Shown here piece by piece: positions 25,034 to 34,168 of a stretch of DNA of 64,000 nt. The stretch comes from Azospirillum endophyticum (GTDB taxonomy: Bacteria > Pseudomonadota > Alphaproteobacteria > Azospirillales > Azospirillaceae): NCBI RefSeq assembly GCF_016595245.1, contig NZ_JAENHM010000008.1, positions 55,618-119,617 on the forward strand, read 5' to 3'. The notes under the pieces were generated by a model, which did no database searches, was not told where the DNA came from, and worked only from the letters and a program-made list of their open reading frames with translations. The position numbers and the translations under genes were made by a program. Positions within the stretch are counted from its first letter, which is position 1. Each line of letters begins with the position of its first letter.

Positions 25034-26050
25034 ATGAAGTTGGCAAGTTTGAAGGCGGGCGGGCGCGACGGCACCCTCGTGGTGGTCTCGCGCGACCTGA
25101 CCCGCGCCACCCCGGTGCCGGAGATCGCCCGCAGCCTGCAGGCGGCGCTCGACGACTGGACGGCGCTGGCGCCGAAGCTGGAGGAAGCCTATCGCGCGCT
25201 GAACGCCGATCCGGCAGCCGGCCGGCCCTTCGACCCGGCCGAGGCCGCCTCGCCGCTGCCGCGCGCCTACCAATGGGCGGACGGGTCGGCCTACGTCAAC
25301 CATGTGGAGCTGGTGCGCAAGGCGCGCGGGGCGGAGATGCCGCCCAGCTTCTGGACCGATCCGCTGATGTATCAGGGCTGTTCCGACGGCTTCCTGGCGC
25401 CGACCGACCCGATCCCGGCGGCGACCGAGGCCTGGGGCATCGATTTCGAGGCGGAGATCGCCGTCGTCACCGGCGACGTGCCGATGGGTGTTTCGGCCGA
25501 GGCGGCACGCGGGCACATCCGGCTGCTGATGCTGGTCAACGACATCAGCTTGCGCAACCTGATCCCGGCGGAGCTGGGCAAGGGATTCGGCTTCTTCCAG
25601 TCCAAGCCGGCCTCCAGCTTCTCCCCCGTCGCGGTGACGCCGGACGAGCTGGGCGATTCCTGGGACGGCGGCAAGCTGCACCGGCCGCTGGTGACGACGC
25701 TGAACGGCCAGCCCTTCGGCAAGCCGGATGCCGGGGTCGACATGACCTTCGACTTCCCGACGCTGATCGCCCATGCCGCCAAGACCCGCCATCTGGCGGC
25801 CGGCAGCATCGTCGGGTCGGGCACGGTGTCGAACAAGCTGGATGGCGGCCCCGGCAAGCCGGTCGCGGCCGGCGGTGTCGGCTACAGCTGCCTGGCCGAG
25901 CTGCGGATGATCGAGACCATCGAGCATGGCGCGCCGAAGACCCCCTTCCTGGGCTTCGGCGACCGCGTACGGATCGAGCTGTTCGACGCGGCCGGCGCCA
26001 GCGTGTTCGGCGCCATCGACCAGCAGGTGGTGCGGTACGACGGGCCTTAG
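25034..26050 (+). CDS. fahA: Fumarylacetoacetate hydrolase
   Basis: Last enzyme of the homogentisate route, yielding fumarate and acetoacetate. The 338-residue protein has the FAH-domain acidic metal ligands in GIDFEAEIAVVTGDVP, the substrate loop LRNLIPAELGKGFGFFQSKP and the GSIVGSGTVSN motif. Its length and N-terminal domain (MKLASLKAGGRDGTLVVVSRD) fit the bacterial two-domain enzymes. It is preceded by AGGAAGGGAAGAG and cotranscribed with hmgA. The intermediate isomerase (maiA) lies at 37811. Confidence 0.93.
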   Translation: MKLASLKAGGRDGTLVVVSRDLTRATPVPEIARSLQAALDDWTALAPKLEEAYRALNADPAAGRPFDPAEAASPLPRAYQWADGSAYVNHVELVRKARGAEMPPSFWTDPLMYQGCSDGFLAPTDPIPAATEAWGIDFEAEIAVVTGDVPMGVSAEAARGHIRLLMLVNDISLRNLIPAELGKGFGFFQSKPASSFSPVAVTPDELGDSWDGGKLHRPLVTTLNGQPFGKPDAGVDMTFDFPTLIAHAAKTRHLAAGSIVGSGTVSNKLDGGPGKPVAAGGVGYSCLAELRMIETIEHGAPKTPFLGFGDRVRIELFDAAGASVFGAIDQQVVRYDGP

Positions 26051-26346
26051 GCACGGCGTGCGGACTGGAGAGTCAGCGCATTTTCGGTTGTGAGGCGGGC
26101 GCCGGTGGAGGTGTTTCTGCATCCCAGGCGCCTTTTTCGCGGTTGCAGCAAGATCAATCCGACGGCCGGCGTGACATGGCCGGCCGGTCCGGAAGCGGAT
26201 TCCGGGTTGAAACATCTGCCGTGCAGTCCCGGAAATGACGTGCCTTCCGATCGTTATCGATTATATGGTGCCGCCTCTTCCCCCTATTTGGTACCGCCTT
26301 CGCGTTCGGTTCCGGACATTTGGCGGACTGGACGAAGGTGCGCGGC

Positions 26347-28431
26347 ATGAAGGCTCGGTTCAGGACGAAGATCATCATCGGCGTGGCGGCGGTGCTGGCG
26401 GCGGGAGCCGCCGCGGTGACGGCGGTGTCGCTCACCCTGTCGCGCGACGCCGGGCACAAGGCCGCCCTGACCTTGGCCGCCGAGATGGCGGACCGCCATG
26501 GCGCGCGGGTTGCCGCCGATCTGTCCGCCGCCCTGGACGCCGCCCGCGCCGCGGCTGCGCTGGTCGAGGTGGAGCGGTCCACCGGGACCCCGCGTCGCGA
26601 AACGGTGAACCGCTACCTGCGCCGCGTGGCGGAGGCCAATCCGCTCTATGCCGGGGTGTGGGTCGACATGGCCGACGACGGCTTCGACGGCCGGGACGCG
26701 GCGCTTGCCGGCCAGGACCGCTCCGCCGAGATCCTCGGCCTGCCCGGGACCGGACGGATGAGCCTGCTGTGGCTGCCGGGCGAGAAGGGCGTGCATGCCG
26801 ACGACAGCGACGGCTATCCGTTCTCGGACGTGCAGGAGAAGGAGTATTACAAGGCGGCTGCCGCGGCACGGAAGCCGGTGTTGACCGAACCCTATCTCGA
26901 CGACTTCACCAAGCGCCTCATGACCAGCGCCGCCGCGCCGGTGCTGGATGGGGCGTCGGGCGGCGGTCGGGTGATCGGCGTCGCCGGGGTCGACATGGCG
27001 CTGACCGGCCTGACCGATCTGGTCCGCTCGGTGAGGCCCTACGGCGACGGCTTCGCCGCGGTGCTGACCGGGTCCGGCCTCTATGTCGCCCATCCCGACA
27101 ACGGCAAGCTGTCGAAGACCGCCGACGACCTGCCGGAGGCGGCCCGCCGCGCCGTCGCCGAGGGCCGCGCGTTCGACGGCATCGTCACGCTTGCCGGCGC
27201 GCCGCATTACCTGCGGCTGGCGCCGGTGCGCTTCTCCGGTGCGGCCGGCGCCTGGTCCTTCATGGTGGCGGCGCCGCAATCCAGCGTGATGGCCGACGCC
27301 AACCGGCTGACCCTGCTGACCGTGCTGGTCAGCCTGGGTTGCGTCGCGCTGGGGTGCCTGGTGGCCTGGAGGGTCGGCGACGGCATCGCCCGGCCGGTCG
27401 CCGCCGTCACCGCCGCCATGGACCGGCTGGCGGCCGGCGATCTCGACGTGGCGGTGCCGGGCGCCAGGCGCGACGACGAGGCCGGCGGCATGGCCCGCGC
27501 CGTCGAGGTGTTCAAGCAAGGGTTGGTCCGCGCGGCCGAACTCGACCGCCAGCAGAAGGCCGACTGGCAGGCCAAGGAAGCCCGCGCCGCGGCGTTGTCG
27601 GACTTGCAGAAGGGGTTCGAGGTCCGCGTCGGCGGCCTGACCGGAGCGCTGGCTTCGTCCGCCCAGCAGCTCGAAGCGACCGCCCGCGCCCTGACCGGCA
27701 TCGCCGACCAGAGCCTCGGCCGGTCGGAGCAGGTGGCTGCCTCCGCCAGCGCCGCCGCCGACAATGTGCAGACCGCTGCCGTGGCGACGGAGGAACTGTC
27801 GGCCTCGGTCCAGGACATCGGCCGTCAGGTCGGCGAGTCCGCCCGCATCGCCGACGCGGCGGTGTCCGACGTCAAGCGGGCCGACGATGCCGTCTCGGCG
27901 CTGGCGGAGAGCGCCGAGCGGATCGGCGCGGTGGTCGGGCTGATCAACGACATCGCCGGCCAGACCAACCTGCTGGCGCTGAACGCCACCATCGAGGCGG
28001 CCCGTGCGGGAGAGGCCGGCAAGGGCTTCGCCGTGGTGGCAGGCGAGGTGAAGAGCCTCGCCAACCAGACCGCCAAGGCGACCGAGGACATCGTCGGCCA
28101 GATCAAGGGCATCCGCGACGCGACGCAGGAGGCGGTGACCGCCGTCCATGGCATCAGCGAAACCATCGCCCAGGTCAGCCGCATCGCCTCGGGGATCGCC
28201 GCGGCGGTCGACCAGCAGGCGGCGGCGACCCAGGAGATCGCCCGCAGCGTGATCCAGGCCGCCGACGGGGCGCAGGAGGTCAGCGGCGGCATGGGCAACA
28301 TCCGGGCGGGCGCCGGCGAGACCGGGGCGGCGGCCGACCAACTGCTCGCCGCCGCCGCCGCGCTTGCCGGCCAGTCGAAGGATTTGACCCGCGAGATCGA
28401 CGGCTTCATCGCCGGAGTCCGCAAGGCATGA
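26347..28431 (+). CDS. Methyl-accepting chemotaxis protein with periplasmic Cache-type sensor
   Basis: Chemoreceptor of 694 residues. Two membrane segments (about 8-30 and 322-345) bracket a periplasmic domain of the dCache type ([29 protein letters not shown] is split across its ligand pocket, and PHYLRLAPV follows). HAMP is at about 345-400 and the signalling hairpin tip near 548-570 ([26 protein letters not shown] region). The start at 26347 gives the usual basic N-terminus MKARFRTK. Being embedded among aromatic catabolism genes it may sense the pathway substrate; this is inference. Confidence 0.92.
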   Translation: MKARFRTKIIIGVAAVLAAGAAAVTAVSLTLSRDAGHKAALTLAAEMADRHGARVAADLSAALDAARAAAALVEVERSTGTPRRETVNRYLRRVAEANPLYAGVWVDMADDGFDGRDAALAGQDRSAEILGLPGTGRMSLLWLPGEKGVHADDSDGYPFSDVQEKEYYKAAAAARKPVLTEPYLDDFTKRLMTSAAAPVLDGASGGGRVIGVAGVDMALTGLTDLVRSVRPYGDGFAAVLTGSGLYVAHPDNGKLSKTADDLPEAARRAVAEGRAFDGIVTLAGAPHYLRLAPVRFSGAAGAWSFMVAAPQSSVMADANRLTLLTVLVSLGCVALGCLVAWRVGDGIARPVAAVTAAMDRLAAGDLDVAVPGARRDDEAGGMARAVEVFKQGLVRAAELDRQQKADWQAKEARAAALSDLQKGFEVRVGGLTGALASSAQQLEATARALTGIADQSLGRSEQVAASASAAADNVQTAAVATEELSASVQDIGRQVGESARIADAAVSDVKRADDAVSALAESAERIGAVVGLINDIAGQTNLLALNATIEAARAGEAGKGFAVVAGEVKSLANQTAKATEDIVGQIKGIRDATQEAVTAVHGISETIAQVSRIASGIAAAVDQQAAATQEIARSVIQAADGAQEVSGGMGNIRAGAGETGAAADQLLAAAAALAGQSKDLTREIDGFIAGVRKA

Positions 28432-28446
28432 GGATCGTCTTCCGCC

Positions 28447-29499
28447 TTACCCCACGCTCATGAGCCGGTCGGCCGGCAGCGCTTCAGGGATGTGTTGGGA
28501 GACGTAGCCTTCGCTGTGGATTTGGTCGTCCCTGGCGCCCAGCGCGCGGGCGGCGACGACGCAGGCCTCGACGAAGGCGGGACTGCCGGCGGTGAAGACG
28601 GCATGGCCGGACAAATCGGGGAACAGGCCGGGCAGGATGGCCGGGATGCGGCCCTTCAAGTGGTTGGGGGCTTCTTCCCGCGTCAGGGTCACCTTGACCT
28701 TGAAGTTGCGGTATTTGGCCTGCCAGTAGCCCAGCAGTCCTTGCTCATAGACATCGGCCGTCGCGCAGGCGGAGACCAGCAGCGTCACCGGCGGTCGGTA
28801 GCCGCGGCGCAGCGCCGCGTCGGTCAGCGCCAAAATGGGAGCGAGGCCGGAGCCGGCCGCCATGCACAGCACCGGGCTGTCGACCGACGGGTCGCCGATG
28901 AAGGTGCCATAGGGGCCGGACAGCTTCACCATGTCGCCGACCGCGAGCCGGTCGTGGATCCAGCTGCTGGTCTGGCCGCCGTCGACCCGGGTGACCTGCA
29001 GCACGATCTCGCCGTCCGGACGGGGCGCGTTGGCGATGGAATAGCAGCGCGGCGGGGCACCGGCCGCGGCGTCGCCCAGCATCACATACTGGCCAGGCCA
29101 GTAGCGCAGCGGCTGGCCCAGCGGGCGCAGCCGCAGCTCGACGATGCGCGGCGTGCGCGGGATGCGGTCGGTGACGATGAACAGCACGTTCTCGCGCGGC
29201 GGGAACAGCTTGGGCTGGGCGTCGGCGGTGCCGTATTCGATCACCAGCTCGTCGGAGATCGGCTTGGCCATGCACATCAGGCCATAGCCGTCCTTCCGCT
29301 CGTCCCGCGACAGCGCCATGTCCAGCACCATGCCCTGGTCGAACTGGCCGCTCAGCACCTTGACCTTGCATTCGCCGCAGGCGCCGGCACGGCAGTTGTT
29401 GGGCAGGGCGTAGCCGGCCTGTTCCAGCGCCGACAGGACGGTCTCGCCGTCGCGGCACTCGACCGTGCGGCCGGAGGGGTGGAGGCGGATGCGGCTCAC
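28447..29499 (-). CDS. NAD(P)H-dependent oxygenase reductase: plant-type [2Fe-2S], FAD and NAD domains
   Basis: Electron-transfer component of 350 residues. The ferredoxin domain has C36, C41, C44 and C76 (CRAGACGEC then MCMAK), followed by the flavin motif RCYSIANAP and the NAD-binding AAGSGLAP. Domain order is that of reductases for soluble diiron and Rieske oxygenases (PaaE reverses it). Translation starts at GTG 29499 so that the ferredoxin begins normally. The next gene upstream encodes a diiron protein, the obvious partner. Substrate cannot be read from the reductase. Confidence 0.9.
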   Translation of the reverse strand: MSRIRLHPSGRTVECRDGETVLSALEQAGYALPNNCRAGACGECKVKVLSGQFDQGMVLDMALSRDERKDGYGLMCMAKPISDELVIEYGTADAQPKLFPPRENVLFIVTDRIPRTPRIVELRLRPLGQPLRYWPGQYVMLGDAAAGAPPRCYSIANAPRPDGEIVLQVTRVDGGQTSSWIHDRLAVGDMVKLSGPYGTFIGDPSVDSPVLCMAAGSGLAPILALTDAALRRGYRPPVTLLVSACATADVYEQGLLGYWQAKYRNFKVKVTLTREEAPNHLKGRIPAILPGLFPDLSGHAVFTAGSPAFVEACVVAARALGARDDQIHSEGYVSQHIPEALPADRLMSVG

Positions 29500-29534
29500 C
29501 GGGAGAATCCTTGGGCTATTCTCAGAGAGACTCC

Positions 29535-29705
29535 TGCCCCCACCCCGACCCTCCCCCGCAGGGCGGGGGAGGGAGCAAGTGCTTGTGCCGGGAAGCGGCG
29601 GCAGTTCCCTCCCCTGCAAAGCTCTCGCACAAAGCTTCGCTTTGTGCTGACGCGGCAGGCGGACCGTAGGTCCGCTGAGAGCGGGGGAGGGTTAGGGTGG
29701 GGGCA
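29535..29705. repeat. Dispersed GC-rich inverted-repeat element (copy 1)
   Basis: A hairpin CCCTCCCCCGC/GCGGGGGAGGG at 29549-29573 is followed by a nested unit at about 29605-29705 with inner hairpins CACAAAGC-TTC-GCTTTGTG and GCGGACC-GTA-GGTCCGC. The block CTGACGCGGCAGGCGGACC recurs at 34206-34224 with one change. Such elements are typical intergenic repeats of this lineage. It lies between the diiron oxygenase and reductase genes and may act as an attenuator or mRNA stabiliser. Confidence 0.8.
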
Positions 29706-29719
29706 GTGGGACCAGCGCC

Positions 29720-30748
29720 TCAGAACACCGGAATGATCTCGTCCATGTCGACGTCGCGGACTTCCTCGCCGGTGATGCCGACTTCGGGGATCGCCGGGAA
29801 CGGGATGGCATAGCGGTCCAGCACGCCCTTGAGGTTCAGCATGGCGTTGCGCCAGTTCTCCTTCTTCGCCTCGTAATCCGGGATGTGGAAGCCGGCGTTG
29901 CGGGCGACGGCCTCGGCCTCGCGCTGGGTGGCGATGAAGTCGTCGGGCAGGTCCCAGAACTGGGGCGGCGGCTCGAACAGGACGGCGGACAGGAACAGGT
30001 AGCCGGCACGGATCTGCTTGGTGATGACCGAGCGGTCCTCCACCGCCAGATGGGGATAGTCGCGCTCCATCACCGACAGGCAGATCGCCATGTGGCGGCC
30101 CTCGTCGCGTCCGATGTTGCGGAAGGCCTCCTTGAACACCGGCTCGCTGCAGCCGGCCGCCATCTGGTGGAAGATGGTCGCCGCCGCGATCTCGCCCATC
30201 AGGAAGGAACTGAACAGAACGGCCAGCGAGTATTTCGGAACGGCCTTCTTGTAGCCGTCCCAATAGCGCCCGCCATTGTAGTAGAGCCAATGGGCGTTCT
30301 TCTGCAGCCGGCGGCCGAGATCGGTCCGCGGCTCGTAGGTCAGCGGGCTTGTCGCCTCCAGCAGTTTGGTGATGGCCAGCCCGCACATCTGCTCGTGGTT
30401 CTGCTCGTCGCGGGTGACGGAGAAGAAGCAGCGGCGGACCGGGTCCTCCTCATGCACCTCGTAGGTCTTGATCAGCGCATGGGCGAAGACCGGCGGGGCG
30501 GAGGCGTCGAACACCGACAGGATGGTCCACCAATAGGCGATGGCCTCCCTCTCCTCCCACGAATAGCGGGATACGTCGAAGCTGTCCCAGGGCAGCTTGG
30601 CCGGGTCCCAGGTCTCGCGCTGGGCGGCGGCGTAGACCTCTTCCAGCTTCCTGGTCTGCGACACCCAGGACAGCGGGTAGACGTTCGGCTGCGGCGTGGC
30701 CGGGGGCAGGTCCATCGTGTTGGCGATGGGGGTGTAGTCCTTGGACAT
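29720..30748 (-). CDS. Ferritin-fold diiron oxygenase, function unassigned
   Basis: A 342-residue soluble protein with the carboxylate-bridged diiron signature: E115-x-x-H118 (RDEQNHE), E186 (FLMGEIAAATIFH) and E216-x-x-H219 (RDEGRHM), plus an early Glu in YSWEEREAIAYWW. Length and motifs fit single-polypeptide diiron oxygenases such as the AurF or BoxB groups, but it is shorter than BoxB (about 470). With its reductase and a PaaX regulator it forms a gene set suited to hydroxylating an aromatic acid. Starts at 30748 behind CGGAGGAAA. The exact reaction is unknown. Confidence 0.8.
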   Translation of the reverse strand: MSKDYTPIANTMDLPPATPQPNVYPLSWVSQTRKLEEVYAAAQRETWDPAKLPWDSFDVSRYSWEEREAIAYWWTILSVFDASAPPVFAHALIKTYEVHEEDPVRRCFFSVTRDEQNHEQMCGLAITKLLEATSPLTYEPRTDLGRRLQKNAHWLYYNGGRYWDGYKKAVPKYSLAVLFSSFLMGEIAAATIFHQMAAGCSEPVFKEAFRNIGRDEGRHMAICLSVMERDYPHLAVEDRSVITKQIRAGYLFLSAVLFEPPPQFWDLPDDFIATQREAEAVARNAGFHIPDYEAKKENWRNAMLNLKGVLDRYAIPFPAIPEVGITGEEVRDVDMDEIIPVF

Positions 30749-30814
30749 GGGGGCGTTTCCTCCGGGGCATTTCGGCGGGCGCTCACATTCCCATCGGCGC
30801 CCTGTGGGCTTTAT

Positions 30815-30857
30815 ATGACACAGAAAGATCGCAAAAACAATTATGAGTGTATCACAT
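30815..30857 (-). promoter_or_regulatory. Two-part operator-like motif upstream of the diiron oxygenase
   Basis: On the minus strand: ATGTGATACACT, 23 bases, TGTGTCAT, ending 66 bases before the oxygenase ATG. The same two blocks with the same 23-base gap occur in the plus orientation at 32716-32758. The TGTGAT core agrees with the left half of the E. coli PaaX box as I recall it (WWTRTGAT). A CRP-type half site is an alternative reading. A degenerate MarR-like sequence, GTTTCAAAATGGAAA, lies near 30890. Confidence 0.6.
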
Positions 30858-31000
30858 CATCCTGCGATGTTTTCATCGGCAACCGATTGTTTCAAAATGG
30901 AAAGCACGCGAATTCAGCGAATTGATCCAGATCAATTCGTTCCCATGACAGGTAAAATCCGTAGAAACGGTATCGAAATTCCCGGGTTCCCGGGCGCCGT

Positions 31001-31495
31001 TCAGATCGGCGCGAGGGCGGGAATGTTGCCGCGGACCATGTCGTGGGCGGCGGGGTCGACATCGGCGACGATGCAGGCGTGCATGTAGGCGCGGCCCAGC
31101 ACATCGCGCGCGAAGCCGACCCCCTGCGACCGTTGCCGGAATTCTTCGCTCCGCATCGGCGTGCCGAAGATCGCCTGCCAGAAAGTGGGCGTGTCGAGCG
31201 GGCCGAAATTCATCGCCCAGAAGCCGAATTCGGGCGGCCCGTCCGAGGTTTCGCGCCGCAGCAGCGTCACGTTGCGATGGCGTGGATCGTCGACGATGCG
31301 GGCGAACAGCCGATCAACCCTGTCCGGATCGCCTTCCAGAACCTGAAGGAAGATGCCGTCGAGCTCCACCAGAAAGCCGGTGATGCCCCGTTCACAGTTG
31401 CTGCGGGCGCTGAACAGGCAGATATCCGCAAGCGCACTGTAAGGAAGCCGGTCGATGGCCTCGCTGCGGTAGACGATGGTCAGCATCGACGGCAT
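31001..31495 (-). CDS. BLUF-domain blue-light sensor protein
   Basis: A 164-residue flavin photoreceptor: BLUF domain in about residues 4-100 with the conserved Tyr (IVYRS, Y9), Asn (SNCERGITG, N33) and Gln (FLQVLEG, Q51) that form the photoactive hydrogen-bond network, and FWAMNFG with Trp/Met near the C-terminal strand. A 60-residue C-terminal extension has no recognised domain. All photocycle residues are present, so it should be functional. An ATG at 31486 is an alternative start. It lies between paaX and the diiron oxygenase on the same strand; its partner is unknown. Confidence 0.88.
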   Translation of the reverse strand: MPSMLTIVYRSEAIDRLPYSALADICLFSARSNCERGITGFLVELDGIFLQVLEGDPDRVDRLFARIVDDPRHRNVTLLRRETSDGPPEFGFWAMNFGPLDTPTFWQAIFGTPMRSEEFRQRSQGVGFARDVLGRAYMHACIVADVDPAAHDMVRGNIPALAPI

Positions 31496-31597
31496 TCCAG
31501 CTTTCGGTCGATCAAAAAGGGTCGACTCTATCCTATCGTGATTCCCATCCCGGTCGTCGGACAAAGTTTCGGCTTACGCCCCGATCCCCGCCGATAT

Positions 31598-32542
31598 TCA
31601 GCCGGCGGTGACGCTCTCTAGACCGCCGAACCGGCCGAGGAAGGAGGGCTGGGCATCGGGCAAGGGGCCGTTGGCGGTGGTCGCCGCCTGCATCAGGAAG
31701 GATTCCGACGGGCCGGCCAAGCGGCGGTAGAGGTTGCGCGTCAGCATCCGTGATTCCTGGCCCGGCCAGTCCGCTGGCAGCAGGTCGGGCGGCAGCATCG
31801 GGTCGCGCAGCAGGATGCGGCGGAAATCGTGGATCATCAGGGTCCGCAGGACGAAAGAGGCGGCCGGGTCCGGCGCCTCGGCGCCGTCGACCGCCGCCCA
31901 GACCGGACGGAAGTGATCCAGGAACGCCGCATAGTCGTGCTCGAGCTGATCGATGTCCCAACAGCCGCGCACCAGGTCGCGCAGGGCGCCGAACCCTTCC
32001 GCCCGGTCCAGGCTGGCCTTCATGTGGACGATCTTGTCCGCTACGCCCAGTTCCGCCAGCGAGCGGTGCATCGCCGCCTCGTCACAGTTGGGGTGGGCGT
32101 AGACGGTGGCGGATGCGGCGCCGAAGCCCTGCCAGGTCAATTCCCGTCGCAGGGCGTCGCGCGTCTCCGCGTCCAGCGCGTTGGGCGGCACCATCAGCAG
32201 GTCCCAGCCGCGGTCCCATTCGCGGGCCAGCGGCGCGTAGATCCGCCGCTCCGCCGCGGCGAAACGTTCCTTCCCGCTTTCGGTGATCCGATAGAAGCTG
32301 CGCCGGCCGATCTGGGTGTTGGTCAGCCAGTCGTCCTTGCACAGACGGAAGACCGAGGTCCGAATGATCCGCTCGCTCATTCCGAACCGGTCCATCAGCT
32401 CGATCAGGCTGCCCAGCCACAGCGAGCCGCCATGCGGCAGCACCGCGTCGCCATAGACGGTGATGATGAGCGACTTCGCCCGTGGCGCGATCGTCTCGAT
32501 CAGCTGGGCGGCCAGGTCTTCGGGGCGGCGCGGGCGAGCCAT
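31598..32542 (-). CDS. paaX: PaaX-family transcriptional repressor
   Basis: A 314-residue regulator. The winged-helix N-terminal region (SLIITVYGDAVLPHGGSLWLGSLIELM and MSERIIRTSVFRLCKDDWL are its two hallmarks) is followed by FYRITESGKERF and the PaaX central and C-terminal domains (WDRGWDLLMVP; FLDHFRPVWAA; LRTLMIHDFRRILLRDPMLP). E. coli PaaX is released by phenylacetyl-CoA. Here it flanks a diiron oxygenase and an importer, so the ligand is probably an aryl-CoA or related acid; this is inferred. The frame is intact and of normal length. Confidence 0.93.
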   Translation of the reverse strand: MARPRRPEDLAAQLIETIAPRAKSLIITVYGDAVLPHGGSLWLGSLIELMDRFGMSERIIRTSVFRLCKDDWLTNTQIGRRSFYRITESGKERFAAAERRIYAPLAREWDRGWDLLMVPPNALDAETRDALRRELTWQGFGAASATVYAHPNCDEAAMHRSLAELGVADKIVHMKASLDRAEGFGALRDLVRGCWDIDQLEHDYAAFLDHFRPVWAAVDGAEAPDPAASFVLRTLMIHDFRRILLRDPMLPPDLLPADWPGQESRMLTRNLYRRLAGPSESFLMQAATTANGPLPDAQPSFLGRFGGLESVTAG

Positions 32543-32715
32543 GCGGTGGGGGCGTCCTTATCGATGCGGCGTGCGATACGGGTTGGGCGGATCAGGGCGG
32601 GGTGACGGAGTTGTATACGAAACACGGCACCGGTTGGGCCAGCGCCACGACAGCGCGGGCGAACCGATCGGCGGCCGATAGGAGGCGATCCGGACTTTCC
32701 GTTTGACAATCAATA

Positions 32716-32758
32716 ATGTGATACACTAGCCTTTCATGGAATGGCAAATTTGTGTCAT
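32716..32758 (+). promoter_or_regulatory. Two-part operator-like motif upstream of the importer operon
   Basis: ATGTGATACACT at 32716-32727, then 23 bases, then TGTGTCAT at 32751-32758: both blocks and the spacing are identical to the minus-strand motif before the diiron oxygenase. TTGACA at 32703-32708 is a good -35 candidate overlapping the upstream edge. The 434-base gap 32543-32976 holds no gene besides these signals. Confidence 0.6.
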
Positions 32759-32876
32759 GAAAAGAAATGGCGTGGTCCGACGCGAAGGCGGAGGGAGCGT
32801 AAAAGCAAAAGATGGTTCCCGGTAACATCCGCAATCCGATTGTGGTTTCGGTGCCCGAGTTTTTGCTTCTGAAATC

Positions 32877-32890
32877 ATTTCGTTTGAAAC
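32877..32890. promoter_or_regulatory. Third MarR-type operator, before the ABC importer
   Basis: On the minus strand GTTTCAAACGAAAT, differing from the palindrome in the hmgA promoter (GTTTCAAGCGAAAC) at two of 14 positions. It lies 87-100 bases upstream of the substrate-binding protein gene. This connects the importer to the regulator that I infer controls hmgA and the FAD hydroxylase. Confidence 0.55.
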
Positions 32891-32976
32891 ATTATGTGAA
32901 GCAAATCGTCCCGCCGCGCCGGGATCGGGTTGCCGCCCGGTCCGGTGACAAGGGGGGGAGCACTTGGGAGGGCATG

Positions 32977-34152
32977 ATGCGCAAACGCCTGCTAGCCACC
33001 ATCGCAGTCACCGCCGTAACCGCCGTAACCGCCCTGACCGCGGTGTCCGGCCTGATGTCCGGAGCCGCGCAGGCCGCGGACCCGATCAAGGTCGGCGCCA
33101 TCGTCTCGGCCACCGGCCCGGCCTCCTTCCTCGGCGATCCGGAGAAGAAGGTGCTGGAGCTGTATGCCGACCGCATCAACAAGGCGGGCGGCGTCGACGG
33201 ACGTCCGCTGCAGCTGACCATCTATGACGACGGCGGGGCGGCCGACAAGGCGGCCTCCTTCACCAAGCGCCTGATCGAAAGCGACGGCGTCGACGTGATC
33301 GTCGGCGGCACCACCACCGCGGCGACCATGGCGGCGGTGCCGCTGGTGGAGCGGGCGGGCGTCCCCTTCATCTCGCTGGCCGGCGCGGTGGTGATCGTCG
33401 AGCCGGTGAAAAAGTGGGTGTTCAAGACGCCCCACACCGACCGCATGGCCGCGGAAAAGGTGATGGAGGACATGAAGAAGCGGGGCTTCACCAAGCTGGC
33501 GCTGCTGTCGGAGGATTCCGGCTTCGGCAAGTCGGGCCGCGACCAGACGCTGGCCGTCGCCAAGGAGCGCGGGATCGAGCTGGTCGCCGACGAGACCTAT
33601 GGCGCCAAGGACACCGACGTCACCGCCCAGCTGACCAAGGTCAAGAACAACGCCGCGGCGCAGGCGGTGCTGGTGTTTGGTCTCGGCCAGGGGCCGGCGG
33701 TGGTGACCAAGAACTACCGCCAGCTCGGCATTTCGCTGCCGCTCTACCAGTCGCACGGCGTCGCGTCGAAGGAGTATATCCGGCTGGCCGGGGGTGCCGC
33801 CGAGGGGGTCCGCCTGCCGGCCGCCGGGCTGGTGGTCGCCGCCCAGCTGGCCGACAGCGACCCGCAGAAGAAGGTGGTGACCGAGTTCACCAAGGTCTAC
33901 GAGGACAGCTTCAACTCGGAGGTCTCGACCTTCGCCGGCCATGCCTATGACGGGCTGATGATCGCGCTCGACGCGGTCAAGCGGGCCGGCGGCACCGACA
34001 AGGCCAAGCTGCGCGACGCCATCGAGCAGACCAAGGGCTATGTCGGCACCGGCGGCACCGTGACCATGAGCGCCAAGGACCACATGGGCCTGACGCTGGA
34101 CGCCTTCCACATGGTGGAAGTGAAGCAGGGTGACTGGGCGCTGGTGAAGTGA
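32977..34152 (+). CDS. livK: ABC transporter periplasmic substrate-binding protein, branched-chain amino acid/aromatic type
   Basis: A 391-residue periplasmic receptor (peripla_BP_6 family) feeding the importer encoded downstream. The signal peptide holds a short repeat (VTAVTAVTALTAV) and cleaves near AQAAD. The mature part has IKVGAIVSATGPASFLGDPEKKV, the usual opening of LivK-like proteins, and the Tyr/Gly-rich hinge DETYGAKDTDVTAQLTKVKN. Of the two adjacent ATGs the second (32977) is better spaced from GGGAGG. Many such proteins bind aromatic acids; next to PaaX and the oxygenase that is likely, but the ligand is inferred. Confidence 0.9.
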   Translation: MRKRLLATIAVTAVTAVTALTAVSGLMSGAAQAADPIKVGAIVSATGPASFLGDPEKKVLELYADRINKAGGVDGRPLQLTIYDDGGAADKAASFTKRLIESDGVDVIVGGTTTAATMAAVPLVERAGVPFISLAGAVVIVEPVKKWVFKTPHTDRMAAEKVMEDMKKRGFTKLALLSEDSGFGKSGRDQTLAVAKERGIELVADETYGAKDTDVTAQLTKVKNNAAAQAVLVFGLGQGPAVVTKNYRQLGISLPLYQSHGVASKEYIRLAGGAAEGVRLPAAGLVVAAQLADSDPQKKVVTEFTKVYEDSFNSEVSTFAGHAYDGLMIALDAVKRAGGTDKAKLRDAIEQTKGYVGTGGTVTMSAKDHMGLTLDAFHMVEVKQGDWALVK

Positions 34153-34168
34153 CGGGCGTGGCTCGGAT

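Noticed and set aside
26051..26346. Terminator at 26164-26185 (GGCCGGC, 8-nt loop, GCCGGCC) after fahA
   Set aside because: The stem is good but no T run follows, so I did not list it as a terminator.
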